Positions 45,217-55,883 of a DNA stretch of 64,000 nucleotides are shown here, in pieces. Position 1 is the stretch's first letter, and every line of letters starts with the position of its first letter. The notes below the pieces were generated by a model. The model was given only the letters and a program-made list of their open reading frames with translations, did no database searches and was not told the origin of the DNA. Source of the stretch: Flavimarina sp. Hel_I_48 (lineage in GTDB: Bacteria; Bacteroidota; Bacteroidia; Flavobacteriales; Flavobacteriaceae); contig NZ_JPOL01000002.1 of the NCBI RefSeq assembly GCF_000733945.1, forward strand, positions 134,001 to 198,000. Reading direction: 5' to 3'. The position numbers and the translations under genes are program-made.

Positions 45217-47309
45217 TAATTAAGTTTTTTGTTTAAATAATCTTCGGCTTTCTTATCGTTCAGCTTTAAATCACGAAGCGCGTTGCTCCACATGGTTTCC
45301 TCAAGCAAAAGATCAAGGATTGCTCGACAGCTCTGGGCAAAACGCCAGTTAAAATGTACACAGCCCAGGACAAGGTTTTTCAGACTTCGGTTTTCATACA
45401 GTTGCAGTTGGTACAAGTATTTGAACGCGTTTTCCCGCACCTGAAAAGGGTGCCTGGCATCTGTATAATCCAGTAGTTGATTGTAGCGCTCCTCTTTTGC
45501 ATCAGGTTTATACGAGGATGTTGCAATGGAAAGCGCCAACCACAAAGTCTCTATATTTTTATCTGAAAAGCCCTCTACGCCTTCCAGTTTACCTAAATAG
45601 GTGGCCCTATCCTGCGGAAAAGAAACCCAAAGCGCAAGCAATGCCGCCTCCCGGGTAACATAAGAATCGTCATCAAGCAAGATTTCGTAATCGGTTTTCA
45701 TCACCGATGGAACTTCCTGCATAGAAAGCGCCACCGCCTGTCTTACCCAGCGATTCCCGGAAGCAATCGCTTTTTTGTACAAGGGGAGCGACTCGTCCAG
45801 AGGCGCTTCGGCCAACTGATAAACGGCTTCCTGGCCCAGGTAATCGTTAGGCAACTTAAGCATCTTTTCAATCACTTCTCTTTTTTCTGAAAGGGCAATT
45901 TTCCGCAGGGCGGAAAGTTCCAGATAGGTACGTATAAATTCTGATTTCTTCAACGACTCCAATGCCACATCTGCCTGAAAAGCGCTTTGTTCCAACCAGT
46001 CTTTTTCAAAAGAGGCCAGATCTTGTCCACTTGCTTTTTCCGCAGCAGCGATAAAATCAGCAGTCACTACATTTTCAAACTGGTGTTTTTTTAAATATGA
46101 AATTACTACCAACTTAAAAGCTTCGTCCCCAATATTCTCCCTTAAGATATGAAGTGCCCAGGCACCTTTTTGATAAAAAGTAAGCGAGCTGGCGCCGGGA
46201 TTTAGTAGTTTTTCCCCTTTACCGCGATCGCTGAGTTCCTTAAGCTGCTCTGCGGTTTGATATAACTTAAAGTAAAAATAATCATTACCAAACACTTCTT
46301 TTTCGGCCAATAGCGCGTAGTACGTGGCAAAACCCTCCTGCAACCAGTGGTGCGTCCCGGAGGTTTCTGTAACCAAATCACCAAACCACTGGTGGGCGAG
46401 TTCATGTGCATTAACATTAACATAATTGCGATCTTCAAAACCTGTACTATCCACCACAAAAGAATCGCTAAAGAGCGTCGCAGTGGTATTTTCCATACCC
46501 GCATAAAGAAAATCCTTGACCGGTACTTCCTTATAATTCTGCCAGGGATAAGAGACCCCAATTTCATTTTCCAAAAAATCAAAAATCTGTTTTGTATATC
46601 TATAAGTGGGCTCTACTTCGTTGAGATCTTCGGGATAATAATAAAGCGCTATGGGAGTACCGGAGGTTGATGTGAGCTCCTTATTTTTATAATCGCCAAT
46701 GGCAAGCGCAACAAGATAACTGGATATGGGATTTTGCATGTCAAAATACCACACAACTTCACCAGATTTCTCCTCCTTTTTAGTCAATTTTCCATTGGAA
46801 ATGACCGTTTTTCCCACAGGAGCGGTAATCTGAAGATCAAATTCGATCTTGTCGTTCATATCATCAATACTGGGGAGCCAGTTTGAGGTATATTTTCCCT
46901 GACCCTGTGTCCATAGTTGGCTTTTACCCTCATTATTGACAAAATAAAGCGCTTGCGAAGGTTTAGAAGTATAACTAATGCTGGCCGAATACTTTTTTCC
47001 CGCGGAAAAAGACCCGAATAAAATCAGGTGATTTTGGTCGAATTTTGACTGAATTTTGGCTTTTTTTGACTCATTTTCAGCGTTTTTCAACGAGATTTCA
47101 AAAGCGGTTATATTTTTAGCGTCCAGATAAACAGAATCCGTATCCTTTAAAATGTTGAATGTTACAGTCAACGTTCCATCTATGGTTTTGGTAGTGAAAT
47201 CTGGGGTAATTTCTCCCTGGATATGGGTAAAATCCACGATTTCTTTTTGCTGTGCCTGAGCAAAAAATGTGCAAAAAAAGAATAAAAGCAATGTAAAATA
47301 CCTGTGCAT
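45216..47309 (-). CDS. M1 family metallopeptidase (aminopeptidase N-like)
   Basis: I start it at the ATG at 47309, which gives a clean signal peptide (YFTLLLFFFCTFFAQAQ); an upstream ATG adds 23 residues before it. The 697-residue protein has the beta-rich N-domain, the substrate-binding block AGMENTT (GxMEN-like), zinc site HELAHQWFGD with H302, E303 and H306, the third ligand E325, and a helical HEAT-like C-terminus. It is exported and trims peptides in the periplasm. The patatin gene follows with a one-base overlap. Confidence 0.94.
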   Translation of the reverse strand: MHRYFTLLLFFFCTFFAQAQQKEIVDFTHIQGEITPDFTTKTIDGTLTVTFNILKDTDSVYLDAKNITAFEISLKNAENESKKAKIQSKFDQNHLILFGSFSAGKKYSASISYTSKPSQALYFVNNEGKSQLWTQGQGKYTSNWLPSIDDMNDKIEFDLQITAPVGKTVISNGKLTKKEEKSGEVVWYFDMQNPISSYLVALAIGDYKNKELTSTSGTPIALYYYPEDLNEVEPTYRYTKQIFDFLENEIGVSYPWQNYKEVPVKDFLYAGMENTTATLFSDSFVVDSTGFEDRNYVNVNAHELAHQWFGDLVTETSGTHHWLQEGFATYYALLAEKEVFGNDYFYFKLYQTAEQLKELSDRGKGEKLLNPGASSLTFYQKGAWALHILRENIGDEAFKLVVISYLKKHQFENVVTADFIAAAEKASGQDLASFEKDWLEQSAFQADVALESLKKSEFIRTYLELSALRKIALSEKREVIEKMLKLPNDYLGQEAVYQLAEAPLDESLPLYKKAIASGNRWVRQAVALSMQEVPSVMKTDYEILLDDDSYVTREAALLALWVSFPQDRATYLGKLEGVEGFSDKNIETLWLALSIATSSYKPDAKEERYNQLLDYTDARHPFQVRENAFKYLYQLQLYENRSLKNLVLGCVHFNWRFAQSCRAILDLLLEETMWSNALRDLKLNDKKAEDYLNKKLN

Positions 47310-47425
47310 AAAACCGAAACTAAGTATAAAAGCACAAATTAAGGATTTGATTTTAATATCTGTTATCTCTTTGTTCAAATGAAAATGAACATTTTAAACA
47401 ATTAGGACAAAGTAGGCGATTCACT

Positions 47426-47433
47426 TAGCTTTG
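47426..47433 (+). promoter_or_regulatory. -7 box TAGCTTTG before recG
   Basis: An exact TAnnTTTG box lies 35 bases upstream of the recG ATG at 47469, with no clear -33 element. Confidence 0.55.
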
Positions 47434-47468
47434 CAGCATTATAATAAAATTAACACAAAAGCCGAACT

Positions 47469-49574
47469 ATGAATCCCGGCAAACTGCAAACACCCATAGA
47501 TTACCTCAAAGGCGTAGGTCCCAACCGGGCGGCGCTGCTGCGCAGTGAACTCAATATTCAAACCTATCAGGATCTGCTCAACCTTTTCCCCAATCGTTAT
47601 ATTGACAAGACACAATATTATAAGGTGAGCCAGTTGCAGCCCACGCATGCAGATGCGCAGGTTGTGGGCAGGATCATTAACCTTAAAACTTTGGGAGAGG
47701 GCCGTTCCAAACGTATGGTAGGGACTTTTAAAGATGACACGGGAATGATGGAACTGGTCTGGTTCCGTGGACATAAATGGTTGCGCGACCGCTTAAAAAT
47801 AAACGCCATATATGTAGCTTATGGAAAGGTGCAGAAATTTGACAGCACCTACTCGATCGCCCATCCCGAGCTCGAACTCCTGGAAGAACATGAGAAGAAC
47901 CTGCGCAGTGCCATGCAACCGGTTTATCCTTCCACCGAAAAACTAAGCAATAAGGGCGTGACCAACCGTGTCCTGAACCTGCTCATGCAAAATCTCTTTC
48001 TTGAGGTCAAAAATGAACTTACAGAATCACTTTCCCCAACCATTCTGGAAAACCTGAAATTAATGCCCAAAAATGAGGCGTTTTTCAACATCCATTTCCC
48101 AAAATCACAACCCGATCTCGCCCGTGCACAATACCGATTGAAATTTGAGGAATTGTTCTTTATGCAACTGCAATTGATCATTAAAAACCAACTGCACAAA
48201 AGCAAAATTAAAGGCTATCCTTTTTCTGAAATAGGCGCCTATTTCAATACCTTTTATACCGAACATTTACCCTTTGAATTAACCGATGCACAGAAGCGAG
48301 TGGTGAGGGAAATTAGGCATGATCTGGGGCAGCCAGCGCAGATGAATCGGCTTTTGCAGGGCGATGTGGGTTCTGGGAAGACCATTGTGGCGCTCATGGC
48401 AATGTTGATGGCACTTGACAACGATTTCCAGGCATGCTTAATGGCTCCTACTGAAATTTTGTCAGTCCAGCATTTTCAAAGTTTAAGTGCTTTGTGCAAA
48501 CCTTTAAAAATCAGTATTTCATTGCTTACGGGTTCAAGTAAAACTTCAAAGCGAAGAGTCATCCATGAACAACTTGAAAACGGTGAATTGAACATACTAA
48601 TTGGTACTCATGCACTGCTTGAAGATAAGGTGAAATTCAAAAATTTAGGCCTGGCGATTATTGATGAGCAGCACCGTTTTGGGGTTGCCCAGCGCAGCAA
48701 GCTTTGGCACAAAAATGAACTGCCGCCGCACGTGCTTATCATGACCGCAACCCCTATTCCCCGCACCCTTGCCATGAGTGTTTATGGCGACCTGGATGTT
48801 TCGGTAATTGATGAGCTTCCGCCGGGGCGGAAACAAATAAAAACAGTGCACCGTTTTGACGCCAACCGGCTAAAGGTTTTTCGGTTTATCAGGGATGAAA
48901 TAAAAAAGGGAAGACAGGTTTATGTCGTTTACCCACTTATTCAGGAAAGCGAGGCGCTGGATTATAAAGATCTTATGGACGGTTTTGAGAGCATAAGCAG
49001 GGAATTTCCCATGCCCGAATATCAAATATCCATCGTTCACGGGCAGATGAAACCAGCAGATAAGGAATATGAAATGAACCGTTTTGTAAAGGGGGAAACG
49101 CAGATTATGGTCGCCACAACGGTTATTGAAGTTGGGGTGAATGTGCCCAATGCTTCTGTGATGATCATAGAAAGTGCAGAACGTTTTGGCCTTTCTCAAT
49201 TGCACCAGTTGCGGGGTCGCGTGGGCCGGGGTGCAGATCAAAGTTATTGTATACTTATGACGGGCCATAAACTTTCGGAAACCAGTAAAACACGCTTGCA
49301 GACCATGACCCGCACAAATGATGGTTTTGAAATTGCCGAAGTGGACCTTAAATTACGCGGCCCGGGAGATATCATGGGCACGCAGCAAAGTGGCGTTCTC
49401 AATCTTAAAATCGCCGATGTTGTGGCAGATAATGACATCCTTAAAATTGCCCGCAGCTATGCATGGGAAATTATCAAAAATGACCCTTCACTGAAAAACC
49501 CTGAAAACAAAGCTGTTAGACGCACCTACGCGCAGGTTATGAAATATAAAAATATTTGGAATTATATCTCATAA
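47469..49574 (+). CDS. recG: ATP-dependent DNA helicase RecG
   Basis: RecG reverses stalled replication forks and moves Holliday junctions. The 701-residue protein shows the wedge/OB domain (residues about 55-160), the helicase domains with Walker A GDVGSGKT (298-305), DEQHRFGVAQR, TATPIPRTLAM and motif VI QLRGRVGRG, and the C-terminal TRG region (NDGFEIAEVDLKLRGPGDIM). All the motifs I looked for are intact. Confidence 0.96.
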   Translation: MNPGKLQTPIDYLKGVGPNRAALLRSELNIQTYQDLLNLFPNRYIDKTQYYKVSQLQPTHADAQVVGRIINLKTLGEGRSKRMVGTFKDDTGMMELVWFRGHKWLRDRLKINAIYVAYGKVQKFDSTYSIAHPELELLEEHEKNLRSAMQPVYPSTEKLSNKGVTNRVLNLLMQNLFLEVKNELTESLSPTILENLKLMPKNEAFFNIHFPKSQPDLARAQYRLKFEELFFMQLQLIIKNQLHKSKIKGYPFSEIGAYFNTFYTEHLPFELTDAQKRVVREIRHDLGQPAQMNRLLQGDVGSGKTIVALMAMLMALDNDFQACLMAPTEILSVQHFQSLSALCKPLKISISLLTGSSKTSKRRVIHEQLENGELNILIGTHALLEDKVKFKNLGLAIIDEQHRFGVAQRSKLWHKNELPPHVLIMTATPIPRTLAMSVYGDLDVSVIDELPPGRKQIKTVHRFDANRLKVFRFIRDEIKKGRQVYVVYPLIQESEALDYKDLMDGFESISREFPMPEYQISIVHGQMKPADKEYEMNRFVKGETQIMVATTVIEVGVNVPNASVMIIESAERFGLSQLHQLRGRVGRGADQSYCILMTGHKLSETSKTRLQTMTRTNDGFEIAEVDLKLRGPGDIMGTQQSGVLNLKIADVVADNDILKIARSYAWEIIKNDPSLKNPENKAVRRTYAQVMKYKNIWNYIS

Positions 49575-49676
49575 ATTGGATAATCTACCGTTAGTAGTAC
49601 TGTGAATGTTAAAATTGGTTTTGTGACGCAACCCTTTTGACATTTCCGCATCTCCTATACAAACAAACTTTATCCA

Positions 49677-50024
49677 ATGGAAATAATAAGTATAATAATA
49701 ATCCTTGCCCTATTGCTATCTTCCTGTACCACAGATGAAAGAAGTGAAGAAATAGCAGTTTTTCAAAAAAATCCAGATCTTGACCAATGGCACAACCGCC
49801 AACACTTATGGATGATGCATCAAAAGGAGAAAATCAGAAAAAGTCAGGCAGAAAACCGAAAAATGGAATCCTCTTTCCATATACGGAATAAAAACAAATC
49901 CCGAAGTGAGGTACACATTATAAATACATACCAAACCTCACAGCAGGAAACCTCTTTTGAAAATAATCTTAACGAGGAGCCTATTGAATTCCATAAGGAA
50001 GAACCTGTTCTTGAAACCTATTAA
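49677..50024 (+). CDS. Hypothetical small lipoprotein
   Basis: I do not recognise this 115-residue protein. It begins with a lipoprotein signal (IISIIIILALLLSSC, Cys about residue 17) and then is very polar, rich in His, Gln, Glu and Asn (WHNRQHLWMMHQKEK), with no clear fold. It stands alone between recG and pheT. The signal peptide makes it more likely real than the shadow frames around it. Confidence 0.6.
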   Translation: MEIISIIIILALLLSSCTTDERSEEIAVFQKNPDLDQWHNRQHLWMMHQKEKIRKSQAENRKMESSFHIRNKNKSRSEVHIINTYQTSQQETSFENNLNEEPIEFHKEEPVLETY

Positions 50025-50167
50025 ATATTCATTTTTTAACTAAAAAGGCAATTTTTTACTTAAATAGATCATTTTTTATTGATTTTCTAAGTAAATCCTT
50101 CTTTTCATACATTTTCTTTTATCTCCTCTTTAAAAATTAAGCGTTAAAGTTCCCTTGCCCAAAAACC

Positions 50168-50196
50168 TTGAAAAAAAGGATATAATCCTATATTTG
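50168..50196 (+). promoter_or_regulatory. Promoter of pheT (TTG-N18-TATATTTG)
   Basis: TTG at 50168-50170 and an exact -7 box TATATTTG at 50189-50196 are separated by 18 bases, a full Bacteroidota sigma-ABfr-type promoter, 18 bases before the pheT ATG. Confidence 0.75.
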
Positions 50197-50214
50197 CAGC
50201 CTTAAAACAAAGCA

Positions 50215-52641
50215 ATGCAAATTTCATACAACTGGCTCAAACAATTTATCAAAACAGACTGGGATGCGGCAAAAACAGGAGAACTGTTAACCGATCTGGG
50301 TCTGGAAGTAGAAGGCATAGAAGCCTTTGAAAGTATAAAAGGCAGCCTTGAAGGCGTTGTTGTGGGCGAGGTTCTTACCTGTGTGAAACATCCCAATGCA
50401 GACCGCTTGCAACTCACCACGGTATATCTGGGCAATGGAGACCCTGTTCAAATTGTTTGTGGGGCGCATAACGTTGCCGCCGGGCAAAAAGTTCCAGTAG
50501 CAACTATAGGCACTACGCTGTACGATGATAAAGGCGAAGCCTGGACCATTAAAAACGGTAAGATACGTGGCGAAGAGAGCAATGGCATGATCTGCGCTGA
50601 AGACGAATTGGGACTTGGCAAGAGCCACGACGGGATCATGGTACTAGACAAAAACCTTGAACCGGGCACTCCACTTTCTGAACTTTATGATGTAGAGAGC
50701 GATCACGTATTTGAAATAGGACTTACCCCTAACCGTGCAGATGCCATGAGCCACATGGGCGTTGCTCGTGATTTACGGGCAGGTATGGTGCAGCTCAATT
50801 TAAATTCTGAATTTATCACCCCATCCACCAGTTCCTTTTATGTGGCCAACCGTACCCAAAAAGTTACGGTAGAGGTCGCAGATCATGAGTTGGCTCCCCG
50901 CTACTGTGGTGTTACTCTGGGAAACCTTAACGTTAAGGAATCCCCAGTCTGGTTACAGAACAGATTAAAATCTATAGGGCTTACGCCAAAAAATAATATC
51001 GTGGACGCAACCAATTATGTGCTGCACGAACTCGGCCAACCCTTGCATGCTTTTGATCTTTCAAGAGTGAACGGCGAAGAAATACAGGTAAAAACCCTTC
51101 CCAGCGGGACTAAATTCACCACGCTTGACGGTGTGGAACGTGAACTGCACGAGGAAGACCTCATGATTTGTGATACTGACAAACCTTTGTGTATCGCAGG
51201 TGTTTTTGGAGGTGAAGATAGCGGGGTAAGTGAAGGCACAACTTCCATTTTTCTGGAGAGTGCCTATTTTAATCCTGTAAGCATTAGAAAAACGGCTAAA
51301 AGGCATGGGCTAAATACAGACGCATCCTTTCGCTTTGAACGCGGTATCGATATCAATATCACAAAATACGCCCTCAAACGCGCTGCCTTGCTCATTCAGG
51401 AGATTGCCGGTGGTGAAGTGACCAGTGATATTGTTGAAATCTACCCTAAAAAAGCCGAAGATCATCAAGTTGTTCTCAACTACGACCGTGCCTACAAACT
51501 CATAGGAGAAGAAATCCCAAAGGAAACAATCAAATCTATACTGGCATCGCTTGATATTAAAATTATTAATGTTACCGAAAGCGGCCTGGGAATGATGGTC
51601 CCGCCTTACCGAAACGATGTAACACGTGAAGTTGATGTCATTGAAGAAATATTGCGGGTTTATGGCTATAACAACATTGGTTTTAAGACAAAACTTAACG
51701 CCTCTATAGCGTCAAGCAACAGACTGGAAGATTACCGTGTTCAGAATATTATAGGAGATCAGTTGGCCGGACTTGGATTTTATGAGATCATGGGCAACTC
51801 ACTCACCTCCCCGGCCTATGTAGAACTTACCGAATCCCTAAAGAAAGAACACAACGTAAGCATGCTCAACCCCCTGAGCAATGATCTGAGCGTTATGCGC
51901 CAGAGCATGCTTTTTTCGGGATTGGAAGCGGTTAGCCATAACCTGAACCGAAGACAGGACAACTTTAAGTTTTTTGAATTCGGTAAGACCTATCACAATT
52001 ACAATGGCACGCACGAAGAGCAAAAATGCCTAAGCCTTTTATTCACCGGTAACCGCGCTGCGGAAAACTGGACGGTTCCTGCCATGCCCACGACTTTCTT
52101 TTATTTAAAAGGTCTGGTCTACGCGATAATAGAGCGCCTGGGACTGGAGCATACCACCGAAAAACCTGTAAAAAACGATATTTTTTCCGAAGGATTACAG
52201 CTCAGTATATCTAAAAAGGAAATCGTTCAACTGGGTACGGTCACAAAAAAAATCGCTGCCCGTTTTGATATTGATCAGGAAGTAGGTTATGTAATCTTCA
52301 ACTGGGACAATATATTGTCACTGTTAGCAGACAAAAAAACGTTGTTTACGCCCATTCCTAAATTTCCTGCCGTACGAAGGGATTTTGCCCTTTTACTGGA
52401 TAAAAATGTACCGTTTTCAAAGATTTATGATATTGCCAATAATGCGGATCATAAATTCTTAAAAGACGTAAACCTCTTTGATGTCTATGAAGGAAAGAGT
52501 CTTCCAGAAGGAAAAAAGAGCTACGCGGTAAGTTTTATGTTCCAGGACGAGAAGAAAACAATGACTGATAAGCAGGTAGACAAAATTATGGCCACCTTCA
52601 GGAAAAAATTTGAAGATGAAACGGGAGCTACTCTGCGATAA
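50215..52641 (+). CDS. pheT: Phenylalanine--tRNA ligase, beta subunit
   Basis: This is the 808-residue large subunit of the (alpha-beta)2 enzyme that charges tRNA-Phe. It has the N-terminal tRNA-binding OB fold (GEVLTCVKHPNADRLQLTTV), the B3/B4 editing region (GLTPNRADAMSHMGVARDL), B5 and the catalytic-like core, and the C-terminal anticodon-binding FDX domain (FPAVRRDFALLLDKNVPF, LFDVYEGKSLPEGKKSYAVS). The partner pheS is not in the window, as is common in Bacteroidota, where the two subunits are often unlinked. Confidence 0.96.
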   Translation: MQISYNWLKQFIKTDWDAAKTGELLTDLGLEVEGIEAFESIKGSLEGVVVGEVLTCVKHPNADRLQLTTVYLGNGDPVQIVCGAHNVAAGQKVPVATIGTTLYDDKGEAWTIKNGKIRGEESNGMICAEDELGLGKSHDGIMVLDKNLEPGTPLSELYDVESDHVFEIGLTPNRADAMSHMGVARDLRAGMVQLNLNSEFITPSTSSFYVANRTQKVTVEVADHELAPRYCGVTLGNLNVKESPVWLQNRLKSIGLTPKNNIVDATNYVLHELGQPLHAFDLSRVNGEEIQVKTLPSGTKFTTLDGVERELHEEDLMICDTDKPLCIAGVFGGEDSGVSEGTTSIFLESAYFNPVSIRKTAKRHGLNTDASFRFERGIDINITKYALKRAALLIQEIAGGEVTSDIVEIYPKKAEDHQVVLNYDRAYKLIGEEIPKETIKSILASLDIKIINVTESGLGMMVPPYRNDVTREVDVIEEILRVYGYNNIGFKTKLNASIASSNRLEDYRVQNIIGDQLAGLGFYEIMGNSLTSPAYVELTESLKKEHNVSMLNPLSNDLSVMRQSMLFSGLEAVSHNLNRRQDNFKFFEFGKTYHNYNGTHEEQKCLSLLFTGNRAAENWTVPAMPTTFFYLKGLVYAIIERLGLEHTTEKPVKNDIFSEGLQLSISKKEIVQLGTVTKKIAARFDIDQEVGYVIFNWDNILSLLADKKTLFTPIPKFPAVRRDFALLLDKNVPFSKIYDIANNADHKFLKDVNLFDVYEGKSLPEGKKSYAVSFMFQDEKKTMTDKQVDKIMATFRKKFEDETGATLR

Positions 52642-52712
52642 TACTTTAGCATTTTAAGTAGTGTGAATTAGACGTTCTTTTGCTAACTTTACGTTGCTAA
52701 AAAAGAAAAAAA

Positions 52713-53435
52713 ATGCTATTTAACAGAACAAACGTCCATCAAAAGCTGGTTAGGGAGCGCGACAGGAAACAAGATCCAGATTCTGTGCTTTCTCAGGTTT
52801 ATGAGATACTGAACCAGGATCATGCCCAGGAAGAGAAAATCAAGGCTGCTTTAAGTCGCCTGGGTATAGGCGAAGTGAATGCTTTCGATTTTGACCAGCT
52901 GGAGAGCGAACGCATTTTCCACGAAGATACGATTCGTACGATTTGTATAGATTACCGCCTTCGGTTTCTGGACACGTATTATTTTAAGGGTAAAATCCCT
53001 CAGGAAGCGATCAACGCCATAAAAAAGCTGGAACGTGATCATGATATGCCATTAAGTGGCTTTAAGATTATTGCTCCCTCAAAAATGTTTGTTCTGAACA
53101 AAACCGACGATCCACTTATGTTTGCACCCATGGGCAATGGTTATTTTTATCTTATCCATAAATGGGGACGTGATTTACATCCCTTTCGTAAGTTAAGGAT
53201 GTGGCCTTTTAAATCTTTCGAAAATCTTATATTTACCATACTCCTATCAAGCGTATTGACAACGATGATGGTACCCGATGGTCTTTTTGCGCGGGAGCAA
53301 ACCTTTAGTCAGGATATCATGGTATTCTTCTTTATGTTTAAATCTATCGCAGCTGTTGTGTTGTTCTATGGTTTTGCATCGGGCAAGAATTTTAATACTG
53401 CGATATGGCAGAGCAAATTTGATAAAGCACAATAA
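52713..53435 (+). CDS. Hypothetical membrane protein downstream of pheT
   Basis: I do not recognise this 240-residue protein. The first 160 residues are soluble and charged (VRERDRKQDPDSVLSQVYEI, IDYRLRFLDTYYFKGKIPQE); two hydrophobic helices follow (about residues 172-192 and 205-225). The gene runs 2 bases into the DUF2007 gene, so the two likely form an operon with a shared envelope or signalling role. A TAACTTTA sequence 18 bases upstream is one base off the -7 box. Confidence 0.75.
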   Translation: MLFNRTNVHQKLVRERDRKQDPDSVLSQVYEILNQDHAQEEKIKAALSRLGIGEVNAFDFDQLESERIFHEDTIRTICIDYRLRFLDTYYFKGKIPQEAINAIKKLERDHDMPLSGFKIIAPSKMFVLNKTDDPLMFAPMGNGYFYLIHKWGRDLHPFRKLRMWPFKSFENLIFTILLSSVLTTMMVPDGLFAREQTFSQDIMVFFFMFKSIAAVVLFYGFASGKNFNTAIWQSKFDKAQ

Positions 53436-53437
53436 TT

Positions 53438-53944
53438 TTGAAAGAATCTGATTACGAGCATGTTTTTACGGGATCTGCGATAAAGGCAAACTACTTAAAG
53501 AATATTTTTGATGAGGAAGGAATTTCCGCTGTAGTTAGAAATGATCATGACAGTCAGTTGCGGGCTGGTTTTGGTGGCTCTTATGCCAACCAGGCCCTTA
53601 TCTTCGTAAAAAGGGACGAGTCTATGCGCGCCAAGCGCATTGTAGAAAGAAAAATGGAAGGAGAGGAAATCCCTTCAGAAATCCTGGAAAAACAAGCGGC
53701 TGAGAGTCGGCTGGACGAAGAAGAAACTGTTCAAAAGAATCATAAACGACCTTTAATTAAAAAAGATACCAAAGCCAATCGTTCCCTTTTTAATATTTTG
53801 CTGAACGTGGTTCTGATACTTTACTCCCTCTGGCGGCTTATGCCCCTTTTACAAGGTGAAGAAATCAGTACCTGGCGTATACTTTTAAGCGGATTTATTC
53901 TTGTTTTTTGTAGTATAACTGTATTCAATCACTTTAGAAAGTAA
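53438..53944 (+). CDS. DUF2007 domain membrane protein
   Basis: This 168-residue protein starts with TTG at 53438. Residues about 5-70 form a DUF2007 domain (FTGSAIKANYLKNIFDEEGI, FGGSYANQALIFVKRDESMR), a PII-like fold called putative signal transducing protein. A charged linker and two C-terminal hydrophobic helices (about residues 112-132 and 145-165) anchor it in the membrane. It begins 2 bases after the previous gene. Signal and partner are unknown. Confidence 0.8.
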   Translation: MKESDYEHVFTGSAIKANYLKNIFDEEGISAVVRNDHDSQLRAGFGGSYANQALIFVKRDESMRAKRIVERKMEGEEIPSEILEKQAAESRLDEEETVQKNHKRPLIKKDTKANRSLFNILLNVVLILYSLWRLMPLLQGEEISTWRILLSGFILVFCSITVFNHFRK

Positions 53945-54007
53945 AATTTTCCTTCGCTTCTTTAGCGTTTTCAAGGCATTTAAGGTCTATTTTACTGAAT
54001 TAATCAT

Positions 54008-54058
54008 AAAAAAACCGGTTAAAATGGATAAAAACTGTTTAATTTAACCGGTTTTTTA
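54008..54058. terminator. Bidirectional terminator between the DUF2007 and ABC-F genes
   Basis: A 13-bp stem (AAAACCGGTTAAA/TTTAACCGGTTTT) around a 19-base loop, with A-run and T-run flanks, lies between convergent genes. Confidence 0.75.
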
Positions 54059-54100
54059 TATTTTAAATCCCTTTTTTAATAACAAAAGGGGAATAACTAT

Positions 54101-55741
<1,641 letters not shown>

Positions 55742-55753
55742 TTAAAAGATTGG

Positions 55754-55785
55754 CAAAAGTACTTAAAATAGGACGAATCAAAAAA
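55754..55785 (-). promoter_or_regulatory. Promoter of the ABC-F gene (TTTG-N17-TACTTTTG)
   Basis: On the minus strand TTTTTTG (55785-55779) is followed after 17 bases by the exact -7 box TACTTTTG (55761-55754), 27 bases before the ATG at 55726. Confidence 0.75.
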
Positions 55786-55883
55786 GATTAACTTTTAAAA
55801 AGAAGCTTTTAACTAGGACTTAACAGCACTTCTACAAGAGGCGGTTATATTTGATTTTAAGTTTTTTCATCCCCAAATTTTAT

